51,125 nucleotides of DNA from Phycisphaerae bacterium (GCA_030432035.1 JAUIHO010000004.1:1-51125), one strand, 5' to 3'. Positions 36,229-44,710 are shown, numbered from the stretch's first letter. Program-made: numbers and translations. Notes: generated by a model from the letters alone, not told the origin.

Positions 36229-37023
36229 ATGCAGTACATGACCGCTCGCTACGATATCATCGGCAATACCTACGATACCACCCGCCGTGCCGATCCATAC
36301 ATAACCCAACGGCTGCTGCATCATTTGAACCCCAAACCCAAGCAACGCTATCTCGATGTCGCCTGCGGTAGCGGCAATTACACCATCGCCTTACACGACC
36401 TCGGCGTCGATATCTGCGGCGTAGACGTGTCGACCAAGATGATCGCCGCGGCTCATCAAAAAGGCGCAAACGTTAATTGGCACATCGCCGACGTCACCAA
36501 CCTTCCATTCAACAATGGCGACTATGCCGGCGCCATCTGCACCTTGGCAACGCATCACTTCGACGATATGCCCGAAGCGTTCTACGAAGTTCGCCGCGTC
36601 TTAAACCAAGGTCGATTTGTCATCTTCACCGCCGCGCCCGAGCAAATGGCGGGCTATTGGCTCAACCACTATTTCCCGCAAATGATGGCCCGCTCGATAG
36701 AACAAATGCCGACGCTCGACGCCACGACTACCGCGCTGACCGACGCCGACTTCGAAATCTTCACGACAGAGCCCTATTACATTCAACCCGACTTGCAGGA
36801 CTTTTTCCTACACAGCGGCAAGCACGAACCGGCCATATACCTCGACCCTCAAGTTCGGTCGGGCATCTCCACCTTTCGACTGTTAGTCGAAGAAAAGGAA
36901 CTCACCAGCGGCTGCGAACGGCTTAAGCAGGACATCGAAACCGGTGGTATCAACGACGTGTGCCGGCAATTCGAAAATGAGCTTGGGGATTATCTTTTCA
37001 TCGTTGCGGAAACCATCGGATAG
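36229..37023 (+). CDS. Class I SAM-dependent methyltransferase (type 11)
   Basis: 264 residues; ATG at 36229, with 36238 as an alternative. Motif I is YLDVACGSGNYTIAL; the second motif is ICGVDVSTKMIAAAH; IADVTNLPFNNGDYAGAIC is the adenine-binding turn. It resembles small-molecule methyltransferases of the UbiE/COQ5 group. It is not clearly in the polysaccharide operon, as 34 bp and a separate small gene precede it. The substrate is unknown. Confidence 0.85.
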   Translation: MQYMTARYDIIGNTYDTTRRADPYITQRLLHHLNPKPKQRYLDVACGSGNYTIALHDLGVDICGVDVSTKMIAAAHQKGANVNWHIADVTNLPFNNGDYAGAICTLATHHFDDMPEAFYEVRRVLNQGRFVIFTAAPEQMAGYWLNHYFPQMMARSIEQMPTLDATTTALTDADFEIFTTEPYYIQPDLQDFFLHSGKHEPAIYLDPQVRSGISTFRLLVEEKELTSGCERLKQDIETGGINDVCRQFENELGDYLFIVAETIG

Positions 37024-37038
37024 AATCATCGACCATCC

Positions 37039-37542
37039 ATGCCCACTTGCCCCGCCTGTCATTCCGACCGCACCGGTTACTACTTCGACCCGAAGACCGG
37101 CCGCGCCGTGTATCAGGATGCCAAGGCACTCGCGAAATGCCATAACTGCGGCGATGTCTTCATCGCAGCCGGTGCCGCCCTCGAAAAACGCATCGGTCTT
37201 AGCTTTTGGCAACGCTGGTCGCGCACCATTACCTATCTTTCCGGCGCGGCATTCAGCATGCTGGAATACTGGTTCGATATCTTCTGGGTCGGCCTCGCCG
37301 CCCAATGGGCGCTGATCGCCGCCATCGTTCTCACGGCGCTCGGCATTTCCGAAATCCTACTCGCGCGTTCGCTCGCCACCGGCGGCGTACACATCCTTCG
37401 CTCGCAATCATTGTGGCTTCGGATGTTGATCCTCTTCGTGCGCTACGCCCTACCGATCGGCCTCATCGTCATGGGCATTCTCTTCAACATGCAGCAAACG
37501 CGCGACATCATCGAGAGCATTCAATCCGACCTGCCCATGTAA
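37039..37542 (+). CDS. Zinc-ribbon membrane protein
   Basis: 167 residues. The N-terminus has a zinc ribbon: CPACHSDRTGYYFD then KCHNCGDVFI (two CxxC). Three hydrophobic segments follow (ALIAAIVLTALGISEILL, and RYALPIGLIVMGILF near the end), so a membrane protein with a cytoplasmic zinc head. No function recognised. It is close to the methyltransferase gene (15 bp) and precedes the phosphohexomutase-like gene. Confidence 0.65.
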   Translation: MPTCPACHSDRTGYYFDPKTGRAVYQDAKALAKCHNCGDVFIAAGAALEKRIGLSFWQRWSRTITYLSGAAFSMLEYWFDIFWVGLAAQWALIAAIVLTALGISEILLARSLATGGVHILRSQSLWLRMLILFVRYALPIGLIVMGILFNMQQTRDIIESIQSDLPM

Positions 37543-37790
37543 TGAAGAAGCTCTCGTCAATTCACCGCGTTTGGAGACATGCATGACACGTTTCCGTTCG
37601 CCGGCCACGTGTGCAATCAAACACCGAATTATCAATAGCCTGCTCGCCCCAAGCCGCTGTGACTTCTTTACCGCCCTCCCCCAACGAACAAAACCCGCCC
37701 CGAAACGTACCAAAATCGGCGGTCATGTGATTTTTCGTGCCGCCCGAGGTCAACCTTCACCCGTGGTTACGACAGCAGGCTAACGCTATC

Positions 37791-39428
37791 ATGACACGTC
37801 TTATGGGCATGCCGCAGAACACCAAAGATTACTACCGTTATTGCCCCGGCGAGGAGCACATTCGCATTTCCAATGCGATCTGCCGCGGTCGCCGTAAGTC
37901 GCACTTTCCCAAGTGCCACAACTGTCAATTCAACGACGACCAACACACGCAAGCGCCGGTGCAACTCGAAAGCAAGAAGGTCGAAACGCCGTCGCCCGCG
38001 AAGGTCATCAACGGACAAATCGTCGGCAACGCAAACCCGACCGAAGGCATCGGCGCGCTCTTTCACGCGTCCGAAGTCGCCGGCACCGTGCCCACGCCCA
38101 TGTCCGACGAAGCCGCCTGGCGCATCGGTCACGCCGCCGCCCAATTCCTGCGCGCCAAGTTACGCGGTTACGACCGAGCCGATCCCGATGCGAACTCGCT
38201 GGTGATCGGTCGCGACCCGCGCGCGCACAGCCCACGTTTGGAGCGTGCGCTGATCGAAGGCGTGCGCGCCACCGGCACCGACGTCATTACGCTCGGCATC
38301 ATCGATACGCCGCAGCTTTACTTCGCCGTCGAGCGCATCGGCGCGTGCGGCGGCATTATGGTGAGCGCCGGCCATCGCCCCACCAGCGAAAACGGATTCC
38401 GCATCTGCGGCCTGCAAGGCACGCCCATCGGTATGGACACGGGCCTCGGCAGCATTCGCGACATCGCCATTCGCGTTCCCGTGCATACGACGGGTGCGAA
38501 CTCGCGCAAGCTGGAGCGCGACGATGTCGAAGCCTATACCGACTTCATCCGCGGCGTACTGCATGCGCGCAACAAGTTGCCACGACCGATCAAGGTCGTC
38601 GTCGATGCCTCCAACGGTTCGGCCGCTCGTTGGATTCCGCTGCTGTTCAAGGGCATGCGCAACTTGCGGATCATCAAGCTCAACTTTGAGCACGAAGGCG
38701 AGTTTCATCACGAGCCCAACCCGCTTAAGAGCCGCAACCTGCAACAGATGCGTCAAGTCTTGCGCGATGAAGAAGCCGACTTCGCCGTATGTTTCGACGC
38801 CTCGGCAGAGCGCTGCGTGTTTATCGACGACCGTGCACGCACTGTGCGGCCCGATTACATGATCGCGCTGCTCGCAAACAACTTCCTCGCGCGCGATCCC
38901 GATGCCACGATCGTGTTCGATCATCGCGCCAGCGCCGTTACCGAAGAAGAAATCCTACGCGTCGGCGGCAAGCCCATGCGCGAGCGCATCGGCCCCGCAT
39001 ATATCAAGCGCGCCATGACGGAGAACGAAGCCGTCTTCGCCGGCGATTTGGCCGGTCGCTTCTACTTCCGCGAAACGCGTTACTGCGAATCGGCCTTTCT
39101 GGCATTCGCCCACGTACTCAATCTGCTCGGCACCAACGAACAACCGATGAGCGAGCTGATCAAACCGTTGCAACGCTACAGCAACTCGGGCGAGATCGAA
39201 TTTCAATGCGCCGATACCGAGCGCGCGCTGACGGAGCTATCCCTCGCACTTTCGAACGCTCGCGAAGAACGCTTCGACGGCGTCACCTACCGCTTCCCCG
39301 ATTGGTGGGTCAACGTCCGCCCCAACGCCGCCCGCGGCGTGCTGCGCGTCAACATGGAAGCCCGCAACCGTAAGCAGATCGATGAGAAGTTGGAGGAGTT
39401 GGGAGTTTTGTTGGGTGAGAGGATGTAG
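37791..39428 (+). CDS. Phosphohexomutase-family protein lacking the catalytic serine, with N-terminal Cys cluster
   Basis: 545 residues from the ATG at 37791; 37803 and the GTG at 37737 are alternatives. Overall it has the four-domain alpha-D-phosphohexomutase fold (phosphomannomutase/phosphoglucomutase): GRDPRAHSPRLERALIEG, VVVDASNGSAARWIPLLF and the late AGDLAGRFYFR sugar loop. The usual phosphoserine motif TASHNP reads SAGHRP (codon for Gly at 38370), so the phospho-acceptor is missing. The metal loop DGDGDR reads DASAER (38796). The terminal phosphate loop reads RPNAARGVLR. An N-terminal extension has CPGEEHIRISNAIC then KCHNCQF, a likely zinc site. It is probably a non-catalytic homologue with a binding or regulatory role. 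Confidence 0.75.
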   Translation: MTRLMGMPQNTKDYYRYCPGEEHIRISNAICRGRRKSHFPKCHNCQFNDDQHTQAPVQLESKKVETPSPAKVINGQIVGNANPTEGIGALFHASEVAGTVPTPMSDEAAWRIGHAAAQFLRAKLRGYDRADPDANSLVIGRDPRAHSPRLERALIEGVRATGTDVITLGIIDTPQLYFAVERIGACGGIMVSAGHRPTSENGFRICGLQGTPIGMDTGLGSIRDIAIRVPVHTTGANSRKLERDDVEAYTDFIRGVLHARNKLPRPIKVVVDASNGSAARWIPLLFKGMRNLRIIKLNFEHEGEFHHEPNPLKSRNLQQMRQVLRDEEADFAVCFDASAERCVFIDDRARTVRPDYMIALLANNFLARDPDATIVFDHRASAVTEEEILRVGGKPMRERIGPAYIKRAMTENEAVFAGDLAGRFYFRETRYCESAFLAFAHVLNLLGTNEQPMSELIKPLQRYSNSGEIEFQCADTERALTELSLALSNAREERFDGVTYRFPDWWVNVRPNAARGVLRVNMEARNRKQIDEKLEELGVLLGERM

Positions 39429-39481
39429 GCCGGTGGTTCGAACCAAGGTTTTAATTGCTCGCATCGATTGAGTTTTCGTAG

Positions 39482-39503
39482 GGTGGGTTGTACTCAACTC
39501 ACC
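39482..39503. repeat. GGTGGGTTG-TACT-CAACTCACC hairpin
   Basis: Relative of the hairpin at 13902-13923; sits in the gap between the phosphohexomutase-like gene and the DUF4238 gene. Confidence 0.6.
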
Positions 39504-39614
39504 GTCGGATGTCGCGAGTGCTTCGGTGGGGCCTGTATGCCACCCTTACCCGCTTTTGACGCTAGAATTTGGCAACCTTTTTAATGCAAGAATGTCGGGC
39601 ATTGAGTAGAGAAA

Positions 39615-40712
39615 ATGAAAACTAACGGACAAGAACAACAGAACCAAAATGATGGCAAGGAAAAGAAGCCGCGAAGGCATCATTATTTGCCGATCAGTTT
39701 TCTAAACAGGTTTTGCAACGAGCAAGGGCACGTTCACACGATCGACTTCGTTACTCAGCGACCTTTTGTCGCATCGCCGCGAAACGTCGCAAATGCGCGA
39801 GATTATTACTCGGCGGAAACAGTTGACGATGCAAACGACACCAGCCTTGAATCCGAATTCTCGAAGATCGAAGGTTTGGCAAAGCCGGGCATGGATCGAA
39901 TTATCGAGCGTGGCTATGTGGACCGAGACTCGATGGATTGGGACTACCTCTGTAACTTCATTGCGCTATTAGATCGCCGCGTACCAATCGCGCGGACCAT
40001 GAATCAGTCGATGGCAGACAGTTTCGCAATGGCGCTCGCCGAATCCCTCTACGGTTCCGAATCGAAATTTCAACAAACCAAAAGCGATTATGAAAGCGCA
40101 ACCGGTAAACAGCTTGATTTCAAATACGATGATGCACATCAGTTGCTTGAAGAAGGCAAGATCACAATGGAATTACATCAGAACAATCACATCGAATATT
40201 TGCTCAAGTCAGCGTCATTATTAGTTCCTATTATTGGGAGCATGACGCCTCATCTATTAATTGCAAAGGAACACGACTTCATTACAGGGGATACACCGGT
40301 TGTCAAGCGCGATCTTCGCAATCCCAACATCGGCCGTTGGGCTGGCTGGGGAGAAAAAAGCGTCCAAGTTGCCGTCCCAATTGGCCGCCATCACTGCCTC
40401 CTCTTTGATCGAAGCGGTATCCCTTGCACTCATCGGGCCACGGAGCGCAATGTAGCGGCTGTGAACACCACCGTTGCGCATTGGGCACTTCGTTTTGTAT
40501 TTGGGGCAACCGAGAAACCGCTATGGATTTCGCCCCAGAGATTAGTTCGTCGCGCCCCTGGGGCACTAATAAGAGCGTTCGCCAAATCAAAGGAAAATCG
40601 AGAAATCAAGATCGAGGGGGCCAATGAAAAGTGTAAGGCGCTAATCCGCGACGCAATAGACCGACGTTCTAAAGGAAACCGGCCAAATGAGTCAGAAAAG
40701 AAAGAGAAATAG
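39615..40712 (+). CDS. DUF4238 domain-containing protein
   Basis: 365 residues. The opening KKPRRHHYLPISFLNRFCNEQGHV is the hallmark of DUF4238, a family with a conserved HHYLP-x-x-FL motif and no established function. Next is SPRNVANARDYYSAE, then ESEFSKIEGLAKPGMDRII, as in other members. No membrane segment was seen. Codons are more A-rich than in neighbouring genes, which suggests it arrived recently. It overlaps the next gene by 26 bp and seems co-translated with it. Confidence 0.85.
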   Translation: MKTNGQEQQNQNDGKEKKPRRHHYLPISFLNRFCNEQGHVHTIDFVTQRPFVASPRNVANARDYYSAETVDDANDTSLESEFSKIEGLAKPGMDRIIERGYVDRDSMDWDYLCNFIALLDRRVPIARTMNQSMADSFAMALAESLYGSESKFQQTKSDYESATGKQLDFKYDDAHQLLEEGKITMELHQNNHIEYLLKSASLLVPIIGSMTPHLLIAKEHDFITGDTPVVKRDLRNPNIGRWAGWGEKSVQVAVPIGRHHCLLFDRSGIPCTHRATERNVAAVNTTVAHWALRFVFGATEKPLWISPQRLVRRAPGALIRAFAKSKENREIKIEGANEKCKALIRDAIDRRSKGNRPNESEKKEK

Positions 40713-41316
40713 AAAGAGAAAACACAAGCAAAGGGCTGAATGTCGCAAACCGGTAACCGAGGCGGGAGGAATTATTGACGACCGCCGGCCGAGCGTCGCG
40801 CGGACTGAAGTTGATGCGTTCTACCTTGAAGAACGCAATCGTTTACAGGCGGGCGCAGAAGCAAATGGAGAGCGATTTGATAAATATGTAATTGCTATGG
40901 CCGGTGGCGGATTGGCGATCTCCGCAGTATTCACGAAGGACTTTGTCGGACGAGAGAACATCTGTAGTATCGGCTGGCTTATTGCTTCGTGGCTTTTTTT
41001 TGTCGCATCGATTCTCGCTAGTCTAATTTGCACGCTCTTGTGCCAAGTAAGCCGAGAAAAATATATTGAAGACCTAGATAATGCGCGAGAAGTGGGCGGC
41101 GACGACTGGGTGCCGGAGGCCAGACGACGGCAGGGGAATCGCCAGCTCCCAACGATAATTGACTACCTAAACTGGCTTAACTTAATCGTATTCATAGTGG
41201 GCGGCCTTGCATTAGGGGTATTTATCTTCGAGAACGTGGGCAAGATCCCCTCGCCGACGGCAGTGGATGGGGGCGAGAAAACAAAAATTGGCATCGAAAC
41301 CGAGAATCAGATATAG
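40687..41316 (+). CDS. Membrane protein of the DUF4238 cassette
   Basis: 209 residues. A very basic N-terminus (KRKRNRKRKHKQR), a charged helical segment of about 50 residues, then hydrophobic segments at about 78-93 (KYVIAMAGGGLAISAVF), 98-122 (IGWLIASWLFFVASILASLI) and 160-180 (LIVFIVGGLALGVFIF). The region between them is charged (REVGGDDWVPEARRRQ). The start lies inside the DUF4238 gene. No known family. A soluble DUF4238 partner with a membrane protein has the layout of some toxin or defence pairs, but nothing in the sequence proves it. Confidence 0.65.
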   Translation: MSQKRKRNRKRKHKQRAECRKPVTEAGGIIDDRRPSVARTEVDAFYLEERNRLQAGAEANGERFDKYVIAMAGGGLAISAVFTKDFVGRENICSIGWLIASWLFFVASILASLICTLLCQVSREKYIEDLDNAREVGGDDWVPEARRRQGNRQLPTIIDYLNWLNLIVFIVGGLALGVFIFENVGKIPSPTAVDGGEKTKIGIETENQI

Positions 41317-41406
41317 TAAGATCACTGGCGATTTGATGCGAAGCGAAAATCTTCGCCTCTGCTCGCGAAGAAATGCATTGCGAACGACGTTATGGAGGAC
41401 GCTTCT

Positions 41407-41586
41407 ATGGCTAGAAAAATTATCCCAAGAGACAATTCAAACGCGACACCATGTGGCGCAAAGCCCATTGGCGCGCCCCCGCAGCCACAGACGAAGGGAG
41501 CTAAGCCAGCGAAATTACCCACGCCAACCCCGCCACCTTCGCCTAACCCGACGCCTAACCCGGCCCCGAAAAACTCCAAGGGCTAA
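41407..41586 (+). CDS. Short proline-rich protein
   Basis: 59 residues from the ATG at 41407; GGAGG lies eight bases upstream, the best ribosome site in this cassette. The sequence begins MARKIIPRDNSNATPCGAK and becomes Pro/Lys/Thr-rich (PTPTPPPSPNPTPNPAP). It could be a linker-like or membrane-partner peptide, or a decayed gene. It is placed in the cassette because it follows within 90 bp in the same direction. Confidence 0.5.
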   Translation: MARKIIPRDNSNATPCGAKPIGAPPQPQTKGAKPAKLPTPTPPPSPNPTPNPAPKNSKG

Positions 41587-41642
41587 GGATAATTTGCCCG
41601 TCGCACGGCGCGGCGGGTGGCCCTGTTATGGTTACATCTGTT

Positions 41643-41787
41643 GTGCCACTGTTCTATGAACAGTGCCCTCCCGCGCCCCAACTAACACGTTGCCTGAGAC
41701 GTCAGCGGGAATTCCTCTGACGTTTCTATTGACCGCGACTTACGATGCGTTCATCTCCGCCGCACACTGTTCATAGAACAGTGGCAC
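41643..41787. mobile_element. MITE-like element with perfect 23-bp terminal inverted repeats
   Basis: GTGCCACTGTTCTATGAACAGTG (41643-41665) recurs as its exact reverse complement at 41765-41787. Each arm is also a near-palindrome (ACTGTTC-TAT-GAACAGT). The interior (about 100 bp) has a weak hairpin (ACGTCAG/CTGACGT) and no gene. It follows the DUF4238 cassette. Extra partial matches outside the arms suggest the ends reach a few bases further. Confidence 0.7.
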
Positions 41788-41811
41788 GAAACAGAGTCGG
41801 GTGGCCCGGTC

Positions 41812-41841
41812 GGGTGGCCCGGGTTGGTACTCTAACCTCGG
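41812..41841. repeat. Dispersed hairpin repeat, copy C
   Basis: GGGTGGCCCGGGTTGG-TACT-CTAACCTCGG, a decayed copy of the family in the opposite orientation to copies B and D. Together with copy D it forms an inverted pair about 60 bp apart. Confidence 0.55.
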
Positions 41842-41901
41842 ATTTCATTTAATACCCATGAGTTGCGCCACCATATTGCGATCACTCTGGAACCATTCGT
41901 T

Positions 41902-41934
41902 ACCCCACGTCGGAGTACCGACATGGGCCACCCC
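41902..41934. repeat. Dispersed hairpin repeat, copy D
   Basis: ACCCCACGTCGG-AGTA-CCGACATGGGCCACCCC; close match to copy B at 16834. Confidence 0.75.
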
Positions 41935-42010
41935 GTCCCAGCTTGCGATGACTCTTGCCGGTCACCGCTTTATTGCGCGGATAACCAAGCCATCGCTTAC
42001 AATCTGCACA

Positions 42011-42436
42011 ATGATCCACATCCCCCCCAACCTCACCATCGATCCTGCCGAGATCGAATTCACCTTCGCCCGCAGCCCCGGGCCCGGTGGGCAGAACGTC
42101 AACAAAGTCGAGACCAAGGCCCAACTGCGCTTCGACATCGGCGCGTCGCAATCGTTGACCGACACGCAAAAGCGAAAAATTCGTCGCGCCCTGGCCACGC
42201 GCATCACCAAAAACGACGTGCTGCTAGTCTCCTGCTGGCGCCATCGCACGCAGGGTGCCAACCGTGATGGCGCGATCGAGCGCTTTCGCGAATTGCTGAC
42301 CGACGCCCTGCGGCCGGTTAAAACGCGCCGCAAAACCCAACCCTCGCGCCGCGCCAAGGAGCGCCGCCTCGCCGAGAAACGCAAACGCAGCGACGTCAAA
42401 CGGCTGCGCCGATCGCGACCGGGGGAGGACGCGTGA
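42011..42436 (+). CDS. arfB: Alternative ribosome-rescue factor ArfB (peptidyl-tRNA hydrolase)
   Basis: 141 residues from the ATG at 42011; the open frame upstream runs through repeats and is not coding. It hydrolyses peptidyl-tRNA on stalled ribosomes without a stop codon. The GGQ motif is present (SPGPGGQNVNK), preceded by the usual IDPAEIEFTFAR. The C-terminal tail is strongly basic (KTRRKTQPSRRAKERRL), the part that enters the empty mRNA channel in known ArfB. Length matches the family. Confidence 0.93.
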   Translation: MIHIPPNLTIDPAEIEFTFARSPGPGGQNVNKVETKAQLRFDIGASQSLTDTQKRKIRRALATRITKNDVLLVSCWRHRTQGANRDGAIERFRELLTDALRPVKTRRKTQPSRRAKERRLAEKRKRSDVKRLRRSRPGEDA

Positions 42437-42834
42437 CGGTGACGCTTCGGCAAAGCCCGAGTGCATCGCGCAACGTCCTACCCCAAATCCCCCCGAAACC
42501 CGAAAAAATCCACCTCCCCCCGTGACCGATAATCCTGTAATCCGTTGTAAATGCTAGACTTATAGATTGGGCCATCGATTTACGGAGCGTTTCCGCATAG
42601 ATCGACCGCCGGAACCGGATTATCATTCCTATTGGCGTGGTAATTGACTGACTGTCATCGCGGATGCCGCAAAGTTTGCGCCGAGGGCCGACGCTCATGC
42701 CTAAGCCCGATACACAACGCCCTATCAGCTTGCCCAGTACGCCCGGCGGCTTTTGCCGCCTTACCGGCGTACGAATGTTGGCACCCCGAGCCGATAGAGG
42801 TGGTGCGGCTATCCCGCGAAAGGAACCGACCTGA
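42437..42834. other. Gap upstream of the esterase-like lipoprotein gene, with a nested hairpin
   Basis: About 400 bp without a supported gene. At 42737-42772 lies a strong nested stem: GTACGCC pairs with GGCGTAC and, inside, GGCGGC pairs with GCCGCC around TTTT. It is 63 bp before the next start codon, so it would be in the 5' leader. It could be a structured leader or an attenuator; no riboswitch class is recognised. Confidence 0.45.
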
Positions 42835-44619
42835 ATGAGCCTTACGCATACGCGCTGGATCACCCTCTTGCTGTTTGCGACGCTGATCTCGCTCGCCAGC
42901 GGTTGCGCCGTGCCGCAGCCGCGCGGTGCCGGCGAATATCGCCGCGTGAAAGAACCCAAGACCGGGGCGATCTATCACCTCTACCTGCCCGTCGATTACG
43001 TAAAGAACGACGGCAAGCATCCGTACTATCCCGAGCGGCGCAAGTGGCCGCTCGTCATGACCTTTCACGGCATGAAGCCCTACGACAACGCCCGACCGCA
43101 GGAACGCGAATGGGAAAAAGAGGCGGATAACTACGGCTACGTCGTTTGCGCGCCCGAGCTAAAAACATCCGACTCGTTCATGGAGTATCCGCTTACCAAA
43201 GAGTGGAGCTACGTGCGCGAAGATCGCAAGAACGTGATTGCGATTATGGATCATGTCTTCGCGACAACGAAAGCCGACGCCAACAACGTGCTATCCACGA
43301 GTTGGTCGTGCGGGGGTTACCTCGCACACTACTTCCCCAATCGTTATCCGCATCGCTTCTCGTGTATCGCCACGCGTTTGTCGAACTTTTCCGGGAAGCT
43401 GCTGACCGAAGAAACTGTGCCGCAATATAAGGATTCGGTGTCCGTCGGCGTGTTCATCGGTGATGGCGACTTACCGGCGTGTAAAACCGAATCGAAGGAA
43501 GCCGTCGCGTGGTATCAGGCTCGCGGTTTCAAAAACGTCGAAGGCCGCATGATCGACAACATGGGGCACCGTCGCATTCCGCAAACGGCGGCCAGCTTTT
43601 TCGCAAAACAGATGGGGCTTAAACCGCTACATCCGCAGGACGCGCAAAAGACGATTCGCAAAGTCACGATGACCAACTACACACCGCCGACGACCATGAT
43701 TGCACGCATGTCGCCCGGCGGTTTGGGCAGCACCGTTGTGGCCAGCGCCAACAGCGGTGACGACAAAACGCCGAATCGCGACATTCGCAATTCGCGTTTG
43801 CCAGCGAACGACCAGCGCGTCGCCAGTTCGGAAACGTCGCGGCTGAATTCGCGTTCGACGCCGAACCGCCGCAATGTGCGCGTCTCGACCGAGCCACCGC
43901 CGCGACCCGCCAATCGTCAAACGCGCGTGCCGCGTTCGTTTGATCTATCGCGCAACGACAACAACCGTCGCACGACGCCGAATCGACCGGCGTCTGCCTC
44001 AAACGCCACGCGTCTCGCCAACAACAGCCCGAGCCGACGCAGCGCCACGCCGCAGCGTCCGTCGACGTCCACCAATCGTCAGACCAACAGCAAGCCGCCC
44101 GTTACGCGTCGTTCGTCGCGCCCACAAACGGCACCACCGACCACGCCCCGCACGGCACCTGACACGCGTACCGAACCGCGCACCGTAAACAATGCCGATC
44201 GACCGCGCATTCGTCGCGATAACGACAGTCGCTTGGCCAATCGCTTGCCGACGCCCCGTCGCTCGACAACGCGTCGCGACACGACACCGCGTCGTTCGCA
44301 GCCGCGCACCACGCAAGAACCGCGCACCAGCCGCGCCCGCAAAGTCGACATCAACATCACCGGCCCGACGGTCGGCCCCGCGCCGTACTTTCTAACGTAC
44401 TCGGTCGCGCTGCCGACGGATGTAACGGAAGGCGCGGACTTTTTATGGAAAGACAACGGCGTGTGGATGGACGACCGCTCCACCGGCGTGAAGGTCATCG
44501 AAACGCCCGGCGTGCATCGCATCACAGTGCTGATGATCAGCAAGAACAACGTCGAATACCGCGGCTCGGCGACGATTCGCGTGATGGCCGAAGACCGCAC
44601 GGCGAGCTACGGTAATTAG
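42835..44619 (+). CDS. Lipoprotein with alpha/beta-hydrolase domain, long Arg/Thr/Pro linker and C-terminal beta domain
   Basis: 594 residues; the ATG at 42835 has AAAGGAA upstream. Lipobox LASGC (Cys24). The hydrolase domain (about 40-265) has the oxyanion region LVMTFHGMKPYDN and a nucleophile elbow STSWSCGG (Ser158), like PHB-depolymerase/esterase-type proteins but with Ser in place of the first Gly. A late GHRRIPQTA may supply the His. From about 330 to 500 the chain is disordered and rich in Arg, Asn, Thr, Ser and Pro, very basic. The end (about 505-590) is a PKD-like beta domain (GPTVGPAPYFLTYSVALP). Probably attached to the cell wall or outer membrane; substrate unknown. Confidence 0.7.
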   Translation: MSLTHTRWITLLLFATLISLASGCAVPQPRGAGEYRRVKEPKTGAIYHLYLPVDYVKNDGKHPYYPERRKWPLVMTFHGMKPYDNARPQEREWEKEADNYGYVVCAPELKTSDSFMEYPLTKEWSYVREDRKNVIAIMDHVFATTKADANNVLSTSWSCGGYLAHYFPNRYPHRFSCIATRLSNFSGKLLTEETVPQYKDSVSVGVFIGDGDLPACKTESKEAVAWYQARGFKNVEGRMIDNMGHRRIPQTAASFFAKQMGLKPLHPQDAQKTIRKVTMTNYTPPTTMIARMSPGGLGSTVVASANSGDDKTPNRDIRNSRLPANDQRVASSETSRLNSRSTPNRRNVRVSTEPPPRPANRQTRVPRSFDLSRNDNNRRTTPNRPASASNATRLANNSPSRRSATPQRPSTSTNRQTNSKPPVTRRSSRPQTAPPTTPRTAPDTRTEPRTVNNADRPRIRRDNDSRLANRLPTPRRSTTRRDTTPRRSQPRTTQEPRTSRARKVDINITGPTVGPAPYFLTYSVALPTDVTEGADFLWKDNGVWMDDRSTGVKVIETPGVHRITVLMISKNNVEYRGSATIRVMAEDRTASYGN

Positions 44620-44710
44620 GCGAATCGCCGGTTGCGAATGCGTACGACCGCCCAAGCCGACAAATCCCTTGCGGCCTAACGAAAATCGCCGTATTCTTAA
44701 CGGGCTCAAA

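Noticed and set aside
36229..37023. Inclusion of this methyltransferase in the polysaccharide operon
   Set aside because: A small gene and intergenic DNA lie between it and the last transferase, so co-transcription is not supported by the sequence alone.
41801..42010. Upstream extension of the arfB reading frame
   Set aside because: The extension runs through dispersed hairpin repeats; the family's N-terminus matches the ATG at 42011.
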